A DNA stretch of 64,000 nucleotides from NCBI RefSeq assembly GCF_009208555.1, contig NZ_WFLI01000014.1:1-64000 (forward strand), read 5' to 3'. Shown piece by piece: positions 40,084 through 49,293 of this stretch. Within the stretch, counting starts at the first letter, position 1. The number at the start of each line of letters is the position of its first letter. The translations under genes were made by a program, and so were the position numbers. The notes beneath the pieces are model-generated. The model was not told where the DNA came from, made no database searches, and saw only the letters and a program-made list of their open reading frames with translations. This DNA is from Janthinobacterium violaceinigrum. Its GTDB lineage: Bacteria; Pseudomonadota; Gammaproteobacteria; Burkholderiales; Burkholderiaceae_D.

Positions 40084-40995
40084 ATGGACAGGCTGGAAGC
40101 AATGCAGGTGTTTTGCGCCGTGGTCGAGGCGGGCGGCTTCAGCAAGGCGGCGCAGCGCCTGGGCATTTCCACCTCGTCCGTGACAAACCAGGTGGCGGCG
40201 TTGGAAAAGCATTTCGGCGTGCGCCTCTTGCAGCGCACCACGCGCAGCATGTCGCTCACGGCCGAAGGCCAGCAGTGCCATGCGCAGGCGCGCCAGATGC
40301 TGGCCGGCATGGCGGCGCTGGAATCGAGCCTGCTGCAGGCGGCCGAGCGGCCATCGGGCAGCTTGCGCGTGGATATGCCCAGCAGCATCAGCCGCAACCT
40401 GGTGGCGCCCGCCTTGCCCCGCTTTATCGCTGCCTATCCCGACATCGCCTTGCGCCTGACCGTCAGCGACCGCCTGGTCGACATGGTGGAAGAGGGCATC
40501 GACGTGATGCTGCGCATCGGCGCGCCGCAGGATTCGTCGCTGGTGGCGCGCAGCCTGCTCACGATGGATTACTTGTGCTGCGCCTCGCCCGCCTTTGTCG
40601 CGCGGCATGGCATGCCGCAGTCGCCGCAGGAACTGGACCGGTTTGCCTGCCTGCATTTCCTGTATCCGAAATCGCGGCTGGTGCGGCCGTGGCTGTTCCA
40701 GGCAGACGGGGGCGGTGAAGCCTATGCGCACACGCCGCCCGCCGCCCTGGCTTTCGACCATATCGAATCGATGATCGCCGCCGCCCAGGCTGGCTGCGGC
40801 ATCGTGCAGGCGCTGTCCGTCTCCGTGCTTCAGCCGCTGCGCGAAGGCAGCCTGGTACCCGTGCTGCAACCGTTTCGCACGCGGGGACCGGACTTGTGGG
40901 CACTGTTCCACCCGCGCCAGCTGCGTGCAGCCAAGGTGCAAGTGTTCGTGGATTTTCTGGCGCAGATCTTCCGTACAGGCTTTAATGAGAATTAA
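40084..40995 (+). CDS. LysR-family transcriptional regulator
   Basis: A 303-residue LysR protein. The N-terminal helix-turn-helix (MQVFCAVVEAGGFSKAAQRLGISTSSVTNQVAALEKHFGVRLLQRTTR) and the C-terminal periplasmic-binding-like effector domain (GSLRVDMPSSISRNLVAPALPRF, IDVMLRIGAPQDSSLVARSLL) are complete. AGGAGG lies eight bases before the ATG. It probably controls the divergent quinone oxidoreductase. Its last codons overlap a Fur-like box serving the next gene. Confidence 0.93.
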   Translation: MDRLEAMQVFCAVVEAGGFSKAAQRLGISTSSVTNQVAALEKHFGVRLLQRTTRSMSLTAEGQQCHAQARQMLAGMAALESSLLQAAERPSGSLRVDMPSSISRNLVAPALPRFIAAYPDIALRLTVSDRLVDMVEEGIDVMLRIGAPQDSSLVARSLLTMDYLCCASPAFVARHGMPQSPQELDRFACLHFLYPKSRLVRPWLFQADGGGEAYAHTPPAALAFDHIESMIAAAQAGCGIVQALSVSVLQPLREGSLVPVLQPFRTRGPDLWALFHPRQLRAAKVQVFVDFLAQIFRTGFNEN

Positions 40996-41000
40996 TTATC
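40984..41000 (+). promoter_or_regulatory. Possible Fur box inside the end of the LysR gene
   Basis: AATGAGAATTAATTATC resembles a Fur site (TGAGAAT and ATTATC halves), but the halves are separated by one base more than in the classic 7-1-7 arrangement. It lies 51 bp before the siderophore receptor start and overlaps the LysR stop codon. Confidence 0.55.
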
Positions 41001-41050
41001 AATTATAATGCAAGCTTATTGCATTGATTTGCGCTCTCGTCAGGAATTCC

Positions 41051-43153
41051 ATGTCCGTGTCTTACCGCCGCCCCGCTGCGCTTTTGCTGGCCGCCGCCTC
41101 TCCCCTGGTGTTGGCAGCCGACCCTGCCGCCAACAAGCCCGATGCGCCGGACGTTGTCACCGTCAAGGCCGAGCGCCAGCATTACCGCAGCCTGTCCGCC
41201 ACGGGCGCCACCAAGACGGATGCATTGCTGATGGATCTGCCGCAAAGCGTGCGCGTGCTCACCGGCGACCTGCTGCGCGATGCGGGCGTGACGACCCTGG
41301 CCGGCGCGCTGGACCTGGCCAGCGGCATTGCAAAGCAAAGCCCACTGGGCGGCCTGTGGGACAGCTACGCCATGCGCGGCTTCACGGGCGATCCGAATTT
41401 CGGCTCCGACTACATGGTTAACGGTTTCAGTTCCAGCCGCGGCTACAACGGCATGCGCGACGGGGGCAACACGCAGACCGTGGAAGTGCTGAAAGGCCCG
41501 GCGTCGGCCCTGTACGGCCGGGGCGAGCCGGGCGGCACGGTGAACATCACGACGAAAAAGCCGAAGTTCGCGCCCGAATACAGCGCCGACTTTTCACTGG
41601 GCAGTTTCCAGGCGCGCCGCACCGCCGTGGACATGACGGGGCCCGTGAGCGGGACCGTCGCCTACCGCCTGAACGCGGCGCATGAAGAAGGACACAGCTT
41701 CCGCGATACCTTGAAGGTCGAGCGCAGCCTGTTTTCGCCTTCCTTCCTCTGGCTGCTGGGCGAACACACGAGCGTATCGTATGAAATCGAAGCGGTGCAG
41801 CAGCGCGCACCGTTCGACCGGGGCGTGGTAGCCGTGAACGGCAAGCTGGGGGCCCTGCCCGTGTCGCGCTTCCTGGGCGAACCGGGCGACGGTCCCATGA
41901 CGGTCAAATCGCTGGGGCAGCAGCTGTTCATCCACCACGCACTGTCGGACGACTGGACGCTGCAGGCGGGCGCTTCCTACCGCGACAGTGAATTGAAGGG
42001 TTTTTCGACCGAGGCGAACAAGCTGCTGGCCGATGGCCGCACCCTGAACCGCCAGCGCCGCCACCGCGATTTTTCCGCCACCGACGTGTCGGCCCGCGTG
42101 GAGTTGCTGGGCAAGTTCAGGACGGGTGCGCTGGCGCACGAGGTGCTGGCCGGCGTCGACGCCTATCATTTCGACGACCACCGGGTGCAGCTGCGCCGCA
42201 ATCCCTCGGCCGCGAATGCGTATGCCATCGATATTTTCAATCCCGCATATGGCGGCAAGGCCGATCCCTTGGCCCTCTCCATCGACACGCAGGAAGGGCA
42301 AAGGGCGCGCGGCCTGTATGTGCAGGACCAGCTGGACCTGGGCGCGCAATGGAAGGCCCTGGCCGGCGTGCGCCACGACACGTACACGCAGGACGTGAGG
42401 AACAATCGTTTGAACGTCAGCAACCGCCAGTCGCTGTCGGCCACCAGCCCCCGCGCGGGCCTCGTCTACCAGCCGTCGAAAGCGTGGTCCCTGTATGCGA
42501 GCGCGGCCAAGGGTTTCCGGCCCAACAGCGGCATCAGCATCGCCAACCAGGCATTCCCGGCCGAGCGCAGCCGCTCGTATGAGCTGGGCGCGAAGCTGGA
42601 AACGGGCAAGCTGACGGGCACCGTGGCCGTGTACGATATCCGCAAGAGCAATGTGCTGACGACCAATCCCGCCAACACGGACTTCGCCATCGCGGCGGGC
42701 GAGGTGGGCAGCCGGGGCCTGGAACTGGATGTGTCGGGCGAAGTGGCGCGCGGCTTGCGCGTTTCGGGCGCCTATGCCTACACCAACGCCACCGTCACGC
42801 GCGGCGACGCGACGATCGTGACGGGCAGCCGCTTTGCCAACGTGCCGCGCCACAGCGCCAATGTACTCGCCACGCAGCAGTTCGCGCTGGGCACGGGCAC
42901 GGCCAGCGTGGGCGGCGGCGTGCACCATGTGGGCGAGCGCCTGGGCGACGTGGCCGTCAGCAGCAGTTTCACCCTGCCGGCCTACACGACGGCCAGGTTG
43001 CTGGCATCGTATGCACCCAACGCGCAGTTGCGCCTGGCGTTGAACGTGGAAAACCTGTTCAACCGCAGCTACTATGCCAGTTCCTACAGCCCATTGTGGG
43101 TGGCGCCGGGGGCCGAGCGCACGCTCACCTTGAATGCGCACTACCGTTTTTAA
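41051..43153 (+). CDS. TonB-dependent siderophore receptor (no STN domain)
   Basis: A 700-residue outer-membrane ferric-siderophore receptor. The signal peptide ends near LVLAA (residue 23), followed by a TonB-box-like DVVTVKAER. Plug motifs are LLMDLPQSVRVLTGDLLRD, SYAMRGFTGDPNFGSDYMVN and VEVLKGPASALYGRGEPGG; the barrel ends LTLNAHYRF. AGGAATTCC precedes the ATG at 41051. It has no transducer domain. A Fur-like box is immediately upstream and a DUF1624 membrane gene follows after 9 bp, probably in the same transcript. Confidence 0.93.
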   Translation: MSVSYRRPAALLLAAASPLVLAADPAANKPDAPDVVTVKAERQHYRSLSATGATKTDALLMDLPQSVRVLTGDLLRDAGVTTLAGALDLASGIAKQSPLGGLWDSYAMRGFTGDPNFGSDYMVNGFSSSRGYNGMRDGGNTQTVEVLKGPASALYGRGEPGGTVNITTKKPKFAPEYSADFSLGSFQARRTAVDMTGPVSGTVAYRLNAAHEEGHSFRDTLKVERSLFSPSFLWLLGEHTSVSYEIEAVQQRAPFDRGVVAVNGKLGALPVSRFLGEPGDGPMTVKSLGQQLFIHHALSDDWTLQAGASYRDSELKGFSTEANKLLADGRTLNRQRRHRDFSATDVSARVELLGKFRTGALAHEVLAGVDAYHFDDHRVQLRRNPSAANAYAIDIFNPAYGGKADPLALSIDTQEGQRARGLYVQDQLDLGAQWKALAGVRHDTYTQDVRNNRLNVSNRQSLSATSPRAGLVYQPSKAWSLYASAAKGFRPNSGISIANQAFPAERSRSYELGAKLETGKLTGTVAVYDIRKSNVLTTNPANTDFAIAAGEVGSRGLELDVSGEVARGLRVSGAYAYTNATVTRGDATIVTGSRFANVPRHSANVLATQQFALGTGTASVGGGVHHVGERLGDVAVSSSFTLPAYTTARLLASYAPNAQLRLALNVENLFNRSYYASSYSPLWVAPGAERTLTLNAHYRF

Positions 43154-43162
43154 GCTATCGCC

Positions 43163-44320
43163 ATGACCTTGACTTCTACTACCACCCTGCGCACCCGCAT
43201 CGCCGTCATCGACGTCATGCGCGGCCTCGTCATGCTGATCATGCTGTTCGACCATGTGCGCGAAACCGTCTTCCTCCACCACCAAGTCAGCGACCCCATG
43301 GATGCGGCCGGCGTCGATCCGGCCCTGTTCTTCACACGCCTGGCGGCCCATGTGTGCGCGCCCATGTTCGTTTTTTTGACGGGTTTGTCCGCCTGGCTGT
43401 ATGCGCATCCGGCCGCCGGCCCCCGCAGCGCGGCGGGCTTTTTGTTCAAGCGGGGCTTGCTGCTGGTCGTGCTGGAGCTGGTGTTCGTCAACTTCGCCTG
43501 GAGCGGCGCGTTTCCGCCCGCCGTGCTGTACTTGCAGGTGATCTGGGTCATCGGCCTGGCCATGATGGCGCTGGCCGTGCTGCACAGGTTGCCGTTGAAG
43601 CTGCTGGTCGTGCTGGGCGTGGCGATCATCGCGGGCCAGCATCTGTTCACCGGCTTGCGCGCGCAAGAGGGCAGTGCCGCCTATTACGCGCTGACGGTGC
43701 TGCTGCAACGCGGCTATCTGGTGGCCGATGGCGCCATGAAAATCAAGGTCAGCTACCCGCTGCTGCCGTGGATAGGCGTGATCGTGCTCGGCTATGCGGC
43801 CGGCCCCCTGTATGCACGGGAATTGTCCGCTGCCGCACGGCGGCGCTGGCTGCTGGCGCTGGGCGGTGGCAGCTTGCTGCTGCTGGCCGTGCTGCGCGGC
43901 TTCAATCTCTATGGCGAAACCCTGCCGTGGGTGGCGGGCGAGACGGCCTTGCGCACGGCCATGAGCGTACTGAACTTCACCAAGTATCCGCCGTCCCTGG
44001 ACTTCCTGCTGTTCACCCTGGGCCTGGGCTTGCTGGGCATGGCCTGGCTGGAAAGTATCGACAACTGGTGCACGCGGGCGTGCGCCACGTTTGGCGGCGC
44101 ACCCATGTTTTACTATCTGCTGCATTTATACCTGCTGCTGGCCATCGGCCTCGTCCTGACGGCCGTGCTGGGCGCCAATCACGGTGCCCGCTACGGCGTC
44201 GAGCACATCTGGCAAGTGTGGTTGATCGCGCTGGCCCTGATGCCCGTGCTGTATTTCCCTTGCCGCGCGTTCGCCCGCTACAAGCGCACCTCGCAGCGCG
44301 CATGGGTGCGCTATTTCTGA
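43163..44320 (+). CDS. DUF1624 / heparan-alpha-glucosaminide acetyltransferase-like membrane protein
   Basis: A 385-residue protein with about ten hydrophobic segments. The N-terminal RIAVIDVMRGLVMLIMLFDHVRE, with its R-G-M-DH pattern, is typical of DUF1624 and the related HGSNAT-catalytic membrane acyltransferases. Family members may move acetyl groups across the membrane, but bacterial substrates are mostly unknown. Its position 9 bp after a siderophore receptor suggests a role linked to iron uptake, for example modification of a siderophore or cell-surface component; this is inference only. Confidence 0.85.
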   Translation: MTLTSTTTLRTRIAVIDVMRGLVMLIMLFDHVRETVFLHHQVSDPMDAAGVDPALFFTRLAAHVCAPMFVFLTGLSAWLYAHPAAGPRSAAGFLFKRGLLLVVLELVFVNFAWSGAFPPAVLYLQVIWVIGLAMMALAVLHRLPLKLLVVLGVAIIAGQHLFTGLRAQEGSAAYYALTVLLQRGYLVADGAMKIKVSYPLLPWIGVIVLGYAAGPLYARELSAAARRRWLLALGGGSLLLLAVLRGFNLYGETLPWVAGETALRTAMSVLNFTKYPPSLDFLLFTLGLGLLGMAWLESIDNWCTRACATFGGAPMFYYLLHLYLLLAIGLVLTAVLGANHGARYGVEHIWQVWLIALALMPVLYFPCRAFARYKRTSQRAWVRYF

Positions 44321-44334
44321 TCAAGAATAACGCT

Positions 44335-44432
44335 TGAAAAACCGTAGCGAGCGGATGTGCATTGTGGCCTCGGCGCGGAACTGTGCAAGAGCACAGCGAG
44401 CACCGCAGGCCGCAAGTCGCCACGCGCAGCAG
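44335..44432 (-). repeat. Dispersed repeat, copy B
   Basis: Read on the minus strand from 44432 (CTGCTGCGCGTGGCGACTTG) to about 44335, this matches the plus-strand copy at 60961-61059 along about 98 bp. Shared blocks include CTGCTGC, TTGCGGCCTGCG, TGCTC, GGCCACAA, CCGCTCGC and ACGGTTT. Internal hairpin: CTGTGC-TCTT-GCACAG. It lies between two convergent genes. Confidence 0.75.
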
Positions 44433-44443
44433 GTTGTTACCCG

Positions 44444-46321
44444 TTATTTGCAATAGAGGCGATCAATGCTGTGCGACGACGCCAGGTAATGCCGCGTTTG
44501 CCAAGAAATCGCCACGCGGTAGGCGCAGGGGGGATCGAGCGCCACGTTGACGGGGAAGCCGCCATTGTTGCCCGACAGGTGAGGGCCGCCTGCGCCGCCG
44601 CGGAACAGATAGTTGCCCGGCGGCGGAGGCGGCGTGAAACTGGCGGCCGGCAGCGGTGGCGGCGGGTGCTGGATGCCGTTGTTGTTGGAAATCGTGATAT
44701 TGAAAAAGCGCAAATGCGGATGGTCTATCGTGTACAGGATGTGCACGAGGCCGCCCGCGATGGGGTTGCAGGCATTGCTGCGCAACTCTTCCAGGTCCAG
44801 CGCCACGATGACGAGCGAATTGTCGAAGACGATGGAGTCGAGTCCGTCCGTGGCCAGCAGCGCCAGGGTGCTTCCATCGCGCACCTCGAAACCGATGCGG
44901 TAGCGGCGTATCGGTTCGCTCTCGGTGGCCGTCAGGCTGCGGCCCGCGTCGAGGATGGGCAAGCCGCCCGGCAGCTTGGCCGGATGCAGGCTGGTGATGG
45001 CGGGCGTATTTACGGTGAGCAAATCAAACGTGCGCAGGAAGATATTGGGCGCCACGTTGACGACGGCCGTCGTGCCGTCGCGCATGTCCACGGTGACGGG
45101 CTTGCCATCGACGCGTATCCAGCCGCCCGGTTTCAGATCGCCCGCGTCGACGATCACCTGTGCCGAGTCGCTCAAGCCCAGTCCATTCGTGTAAAACACA
45201 TAGCCGACGAGGGTGCCGAGTATCTGCGTCAGCGGCGCCAGGCTGGCCGGCGCCACCGTGGGCAGGGCCGTGGGGTCGTCGCTGCCGCCGGGCCAGGACC
45301 ATTCGCCGATGAGGAAGCGGTATTCGAGCGGATTGGCGGGGATGGCGCTGTTGCGCAGCGGGCAATTGCCCTTCAGGGTGACGCCGCCGGCAAACACATA
45401 CGAAGCGCCCGCGCCGCCCGCATAGCCTTGCGGGGAAAAGCCTGCCAAGGACGGAAACGGGTGGATGTCGAAGATTTCCACCTGCTGCCAATGGGGTACG
45501 CCTTCCACGTCGGGCGGCAGGACGTCTTTCGAGCACAATTCCACGCAGAAGCAGTGGCCCACGTTTTCGCGGCCCGGCTGGCGGCCATCGGCCTGCGTTT
45601 CCGACACGATGGTCACACTGCCCAGCTGCACCGTGAAATACACGTCGGGGCCGCTGGCGAATTCCACGTTGATGAACGGTGAAAACGGTGTCAAGGTGAA
45701 GTCCGACGTCAGGTAATCGATGCGGAAGCGCCCGCTGGCATCCGTCACCGCGTCGCCCAGCGCATCGTCCTGCAGCCAGTCCGCGTCGAAGGCATGCACG
45801 GTGGCGCCCGCGATCGGCGTGTGGGGCGCGTCGCAGGTGCGCAAGCGGCCGCAGATGGTCCAGGCGCCGAAGCGGGCGCGCACGAGGCACCAGAAACGCT
45901 GCGGCAGGCAATAGTCCCAGACGGCGAGGAAATCATTGTCGGCCTGGCGCCAGCGGGGCTGCACGGTGGTGATGGAAAATTGCAGGGGCACGGGGTCTTT
46001 CGGCCCCGGCTTCAGGTGGGGCACGGTGGGGCACAGCACGTCCACTTCCACGGCTTCGCCCTGGTACCGGTCTTGTTCGCCTAGGGTAAACGTGTAGTTG
46101 CCGTCGTCGTCCGTGCGCGCTTCGGCCAGCAGGAACGGCGCTTTCGCCTGCACTTCCTCGTCCGTGAGGATGGCGAAGGTTTCCTTGGCGCTGGCCACGG
46201 CCAGGGCCGTGACGTTTTGCGACTCGCGCGGCCGGTACAGGCGCACGGTGACGTGGGATAAGGCTTCAGGACACTCGGCACAGATCAAGCCGCACAGCTT
46301 GCCGCGTAGGATGTAGGCCAT
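44444..46321 (-). CDS. Large cysteine-rich protein with transthyretin-like folds, unknown function
   Basis: A 625-residue protein starting MAYILRGKLCGLICAECPEA with no signal peptide. Two regions look like carboxypeptidase-regulatory/transthyretin-type beta domains: about 10-100 (VTVRLYRPRES, ARTDDDGNYTFTL) and about 165-215 (GATVHAFDADWLQDDALGDA, TDASGRFRIDYL). About 15 cysteines are present, mostly in the first half. The C-terminal part is proline-rich (HPPPPLPAASFTPPPPPG) before a final WQTRHYLASSHSIDRLYCK block. I do not recognise the family. It may be an extracellular matrix or contact protein exported by a non-Sec route. Its stop lies 12 bp from repeat copy B. Confidence 0.75.
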   Translation of the reverse strand: MAYILRGKLCGLICAECPEALSHVTVRLYRPRESQNVTALAVASAKETFAILTDEEVQAKAPFLLAEARTDDDGNYTFTLGEQDRYQGEAVEVDVLCPTVPHLKPGPKDPVPLQFSITTVQPRWRQADNDFLAVWDYCLPQRFWCLVRARFGAWTICGRLRTCDAPHTPIAGATVHAFDADWLQDDALGDAVTDASGRFRIDYLTSDFTLTPFSPFINVEFASGPDVYFTVQLGSVTIVSETQADGRQPGRENVGHCFCVELCSKDVLPPDVEGVPHWQQVEIFDIHPFPSLAGFSPQGYAGGAGASYVFAGGVTLKGNCPLRNSAIPANPLEYRFLIGEWSWPGGSDDPTALPTVAPASLAPLTQILGTLVGYVFYTNGLGLSDSAQVIVDAGDLKPGGWIRVDGKPVTVDMRDGTTAVVNVAPNIFLRTFDLLTVNTPAITSLHPAKLPGGLPILDAGRSLTATESEPIRRYRIGFEVRDGSTLALLATDGLDSIVFDNSLVIVALDLEELRSNACNPIAGGLVHILYTIDHPHLRFFNITISNNNGIQHPPPPLPAASFTPPPPPGNYLFRGGAGGPHLSGNNGGFPVNVALDPPCAYRVAISWQTRHYLASSHSIDRLYCK

Positions 46322-46427
46322 GATGGCTCCCTTGCTGATGTGGAAGGCGCACCGCTCGCAGTGGCGGCGCTGTTACCAAGCTAGCAAATGGATCGCCGAC
46401 AGGCTTGATCTGGCTTAAACCTGCTGT

Positions 46428-46958
46428 CTATTTAATCAGCGCCAGGACCTCGCGAAAACGCGGGTGCTTGCAGTCGCGCAACCATTCAAAGGCCAGCATC
46501 TCCACCGTCACCAGCTGCGCGCCCAGCCTGTCCAGACGCGCCAGGGCCGCGTCGCGGCTGGCCGCCTGGCGCGAACTGACGGCGTCGATGGCGATGATCA
46601 CTTCGTAGCCCAGTTCCAGCAGGCCGATGGCCGTCTGCAGCATGCAGACATGGGCTTCGCAGCCCGTGACGACGATCTGTCTGCGCCCGGGCGGCAGGAT
46701 GGCTTGCAAGCCGTCAAAACAGGCGCCGAAGTGCGTCTTGTGCAAGGTGCGTTCGCACAGGGCGGCGATTTCTTCCACGTTCGGCCCCAGTCCCTGGCGG
46801 TTCTGTTCCGTGCCCAGCACGGGTACGTCGAGCAGGCGGGCGATCTTCGCCAGGCGCAGGTTCTGCGCCAGCACCAGGCCCGCATCGTGAATGGCCGGCA
46901 TCAAGCGGCCCTGCAGGTCGACTATCACCAGCACGGCCTGGTTCGCATCCATCAGCAT
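46428..46958 (-). CDS. Isochorismatase-family cysteine hydrolase
   Basis: A 176-residue hydrolase of the YcaC-like group. The catalytic triad fits: D14 (VIVDLQ), K74 (HKTHFGA) and C105 (TGCEAHVCM), with the cis-peptide region GCEA. Family members hydrolyse amides, isochorismate or unknown substrates. AAGGAG precedes the ATG at 46958; longer starts would overlap the LysR gene. It lies 50 bp downstream of that LysR gene on the same strand and may be its target. Confidence 0.88.
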   Translation of the reverse strand: MLMDANQAVLVIVDLQGRLMPAIHDAGLVLAQNLRLAKIARLLDVPVLGTEQNRQGLGPNVEEIAALCERTLHKTHFGACFDGLQAILPPGRRQIVVTGCEAHVCMLQTAIGLLELGYEVIIAIDAVSSRQAASRDAALARLDRLGAQLVTVEMLAFEWLRDCKHPRFREVLALIK

Positions 46959-47008
46959 GGCATTCTCCTTATTCATATGTGGCGACAGTGTAGCGCGCTG
47001 CCGCGTGC

Positions 47009-47926
47009 TCAGGCGGGCCAGCTGGGCGCGGCCGTTTCGCCCATCAGGTAGGCGTGATTGAGGTCGATGGCCGTGCGCAGGTAATTCCACAGGGCGCTGA
47101 CCCGGGCGATGTTGCGCCGTTCGCTGGGCGAGATCATCCAGAAGGCGCGCAGCAGGTCGATCTCGCCGTCGAGCACGGGCACCAGCTCGTTCGACTGCTG
47201 GGCCACGAAGCAGGGCAGGATGGCCAGCGCCTGGCCCGCGCGCGCCGCGTGGTACTGGGCGATCACGCTGGTGCTGCGAAACGCGCGCAGCGAGTCGGGC
47301 GCCACATTGTCCATGTAGCGCAGCTCCGCGCTGAAGACGAGGTCGTCCACGTAGCCGATGATGGGGTGCTGCGCCAGCTGCGCCACGCTGGTGATGGGCG
47401 CGTGGCGCGCCAGGTAGGCTGGCGTGGCGTACAGTTTGAGCCGGTAGTCGGACAGCTTGGTCACCACATACGGTCCGGACAGGGGGCGCTCGATGGAAAT
47501 GGCCACGTCCGCCTCGCGCTTGGACAGGCTGACGAAACGGGGCACGGCGATCAGGTCCACGCTGATGTGCGGGTACCTGCCGCAAAACTGTGCCAGGTGG
47601 GGCGCCAGCACGATGGCGCCGAAGCCTTCGGTGGCGCCCAGGCGCACCTGGCCCGACAACAGGCGATTGTGTTCGCCCAGCTCTTCGGTGGCGGCAAACA
47701 CCGTGCTTTCCATCGTTTCCGCGTATTCCATCAGGCGGTGGCCTTCGGGCGTCAGCTGGTAGCCCACGTAGTTGCGGTCGAACAGCTGCGTGCCCACCTG
47801 CTCCTCGAACTTGCGCATGCGCCGCGACACGGTGGAATGGTCGATGCCCAGCTTTTTCGCCGCATCGACGAGACCGGCGCTGCGCGTCAGTTCCAGGAAG
47901 ACCCGTACATTGTCCCAATCGAGCAC
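47009..47926 (-). CDS. LysR-family transcriptional regulator
   Basis: A 305-residue LysR protein with helix-turn-helix (NVRVFLELTRSAGLVDAAKKLGIDHSTVSRRMRKFEEQVGTQLFDR) and an effector domain (VRLGATEGFGAIVLAPHLAQF, READVAISIERP). The GTG at 47926 (VLDWDNV) has AAGGAG at the right distance; ATG codons 18 and 48 nt upstream are alternatives. It is divergent from a binding protein gene followed by mmsA and mmsB, so control of valine-related catabolism is likely. The intergenic region has three TGCAT repeats. Confidence 0.9.
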   Translation of the reverse strand: MLDWDNVRVFLELTRSAGLVDAAKKLGIDHSTVSRRMRKFEEQVGTQLFDRNYVGYQLTPEGHRLMEYAETMESTVFAATEELGEHNRLLSGQVRLGATEGFGAIVLAPHLAQFCGRYPHISVDLIAVPRFVSLSKREADVAISIERPLSGPYVVTKLSDYRLKLYATPAYLARHAPITSVAQLAQHPIIGYVDDLVFSAELRYMDNVAPDSLRAFRSTSVIAQYHAARAGQALAILPCFVAQQSNELVPVLDGEIDLLRAFWMISPSERRNIARVSALWNYLRTAIDLNHAYLMGETAAPSWPA

Positions 47927-47939
47927 TTTGTTCTCCTTG

Positions 47940-47984
47940 TGCATTTTTGCAAAGGAATTATGCATTAATTTCACTTGAGTGCAT
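47940..47984. promoter_or_regulatory. Three TGCAT repeats in the LysR/binding-protein divergent region
   Basis: TGCAT occurs at 47940, 47961 and 47980, about two helical turns apart (21 and 19 bp). This fits a LysR-type multi-site operator, but TGCAT is short and chance cannot be excluded. Confidence 0.4.
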
Positions 47985-48049
47985 ATTTTTACACATGCAG
48001 AATGCAGATATACATATAAGAAAAACCCTTACCCCTCAGGAGACACCGC

Positions 48050-49267
48050 ATGAAAAAGACCGTTCTGGCCATGGGCGCGCTGGCGCTTTCCCTGTCTTTC
48101 ACCGGCGCGCACGCGCAGATTTCCGATGGCGTCGTCAAGATCGGCATCCTGACCGACATGTCCGGCCCGTATTCGGCCATGGGCGGGCGCGGCTCCGTCG
48201 TCGCCAGCCAGATGGCCGTCGAGGATTGCCTGAAGGCCGAATGCAAGGGCATGAAGATCGAGATCCTGTCGGCCGACCACTTGAACAAGGCCGACATCGC
48301 CGCTTCCAAGGCGCGCGAATGGATAGACCGCGACAAGGTCGACGCCATCGCCGACCTCACCAACTCGTCGGTGGCCCTGTCCGTGCAAAAGCTGATGAAG
48401 GAGAAGGGCGGCATCGCCATGTTCAGCGGTCCCGCCACGGGGCGCCTGACCAATGAAGACTGCTCGCCGAACGGCTTCCACTGGATGTTCGACACGTATT
48501 CGCAGGCGGCCGGCACGGCGGCGGCGCTGACCAAGCTGGGACAGAAATCGTGGTACTTCGTCACCGTCGATTATGCGTTCGGCCATTCGCTGGAAAAGGA
48601 TGCCAGCGATGTCGTCAAGCGCAATGGCGGCACCGTGGTGGGCGCCGTGCGCCATCCGCTGAACGCATCCGATTTCTCGTCCTTCCTGGTGCAGGCGCAA
48701 GGCTCGAAGGCGCAGGTGATCGGCCTGGCCAACGGCGGCGCCGACACGGTGTCGGCCATCAAGCAGGCGCGCGAATTCCGCATCGGCAGCGGCAAGGACC
48801 AGCGCCTGGCCGCCTTGCTCGTGTTCCTGTCCGACGTGCATGCGCTGGGTCTGGACACGGCCCAGGGCCTCGTCTACGCGGACGGCTTTTACTGGGATTA
48901 CGATGACCGCAGCCGCGCGTTTGCCAAGCGCTTCGAAGCGCTCAACAAGGGCGCCAAGCCGACCATGGTGCAGGCGGGCGTGTATTCGAGCGTCTACCAC
49001 TACCTGAAATCGGTGGCGGCCACCAAGAGCGACGACTCGAAGATCGTCGCCCAGAAGATGCGCGAATTGCCCATCAAGGATGCCGTCATGAACAATGCCT
49101 CGATCCGCCCCGACGGCCGCGTGATCCACGATATGTACCTGGTGCAGGTCAAAACCCCGGCCGAATCGAAGGGCGCATGGGACTACCTGAAAGTGCTGTC
49201 CACCATCCCTGCCGACCAGGCGTTCAAGCCCATGGATGCGGCAGCGTGCAATCTGGTCAAGAAATAA
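48050..49267 (+). CDS. ABC transporter substrate-binding protein, branched-chain amino acid type
   Basis: A 405-residue periplasmic binding protein. A signal peptide ends near AHAQ (residue 24). The mature start ISDGVVKIGILTDMSGPYSAMGGRGSV is typical of the HAAT (LivK-like) family that binds amino acids, amides or aromatic acids. AGGAG lies about nine bases before the ATG. No permease or ATPase genes of a Liv system are nearby, so it either uses a remote transporter or acts as a sensor. mmsA starts 26 bp downstream. Confidence 0.92.
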   Translation: MKKTVLAMGALALSLSFTGAHAQISDGVVKIGILTDMSGPYSAMGGRGSVVASQMAVEDCLKAECKGMKIEILSADHLNKADIAASKAREWIDRDKVDAIADLTNSSVALSVQKLMKEKGGIAMFSGPATGRLTNEDCSPNGFHWMFDTYSQAAGTAAALTKLGQKSWYFVTVDYAFGHSLEKDASDVVKRNGGTVVGAVRHPLNASDFSSFLVQAQGSKAQVIGLANGGADTVSAIKQAREFRIGSGKDQRLAALLVFLSDVHALGLDTAQGLVYADGFYWDYDDRSRAFAKRFEALNKGAKPTMVQAGVYSSVYHYLKSVAATKSDDSKIVAQKMRELPIKDAVMNNASIRPDGRVIHDMYLVQVKTPAESKGAWDYLKVLSTIPADQAFKPMDAAACNLVKK

Positions 49268-49293
49268 TCACCGAACACCTCACGGAGTCTCAC

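Noticed and set aside
41594..44125. An 843-codon open frame on the minus strand
   Set aside because: Spans two well-supported plus-strand genes and has no recognisable domain.
44013..44453. A 146-codon minus-strand frame crossing repeat copy B
   Set aside because: It is made mostly of the repeat and the antisense of the DUF1624 gene; similar spurious frames appear in copy A.
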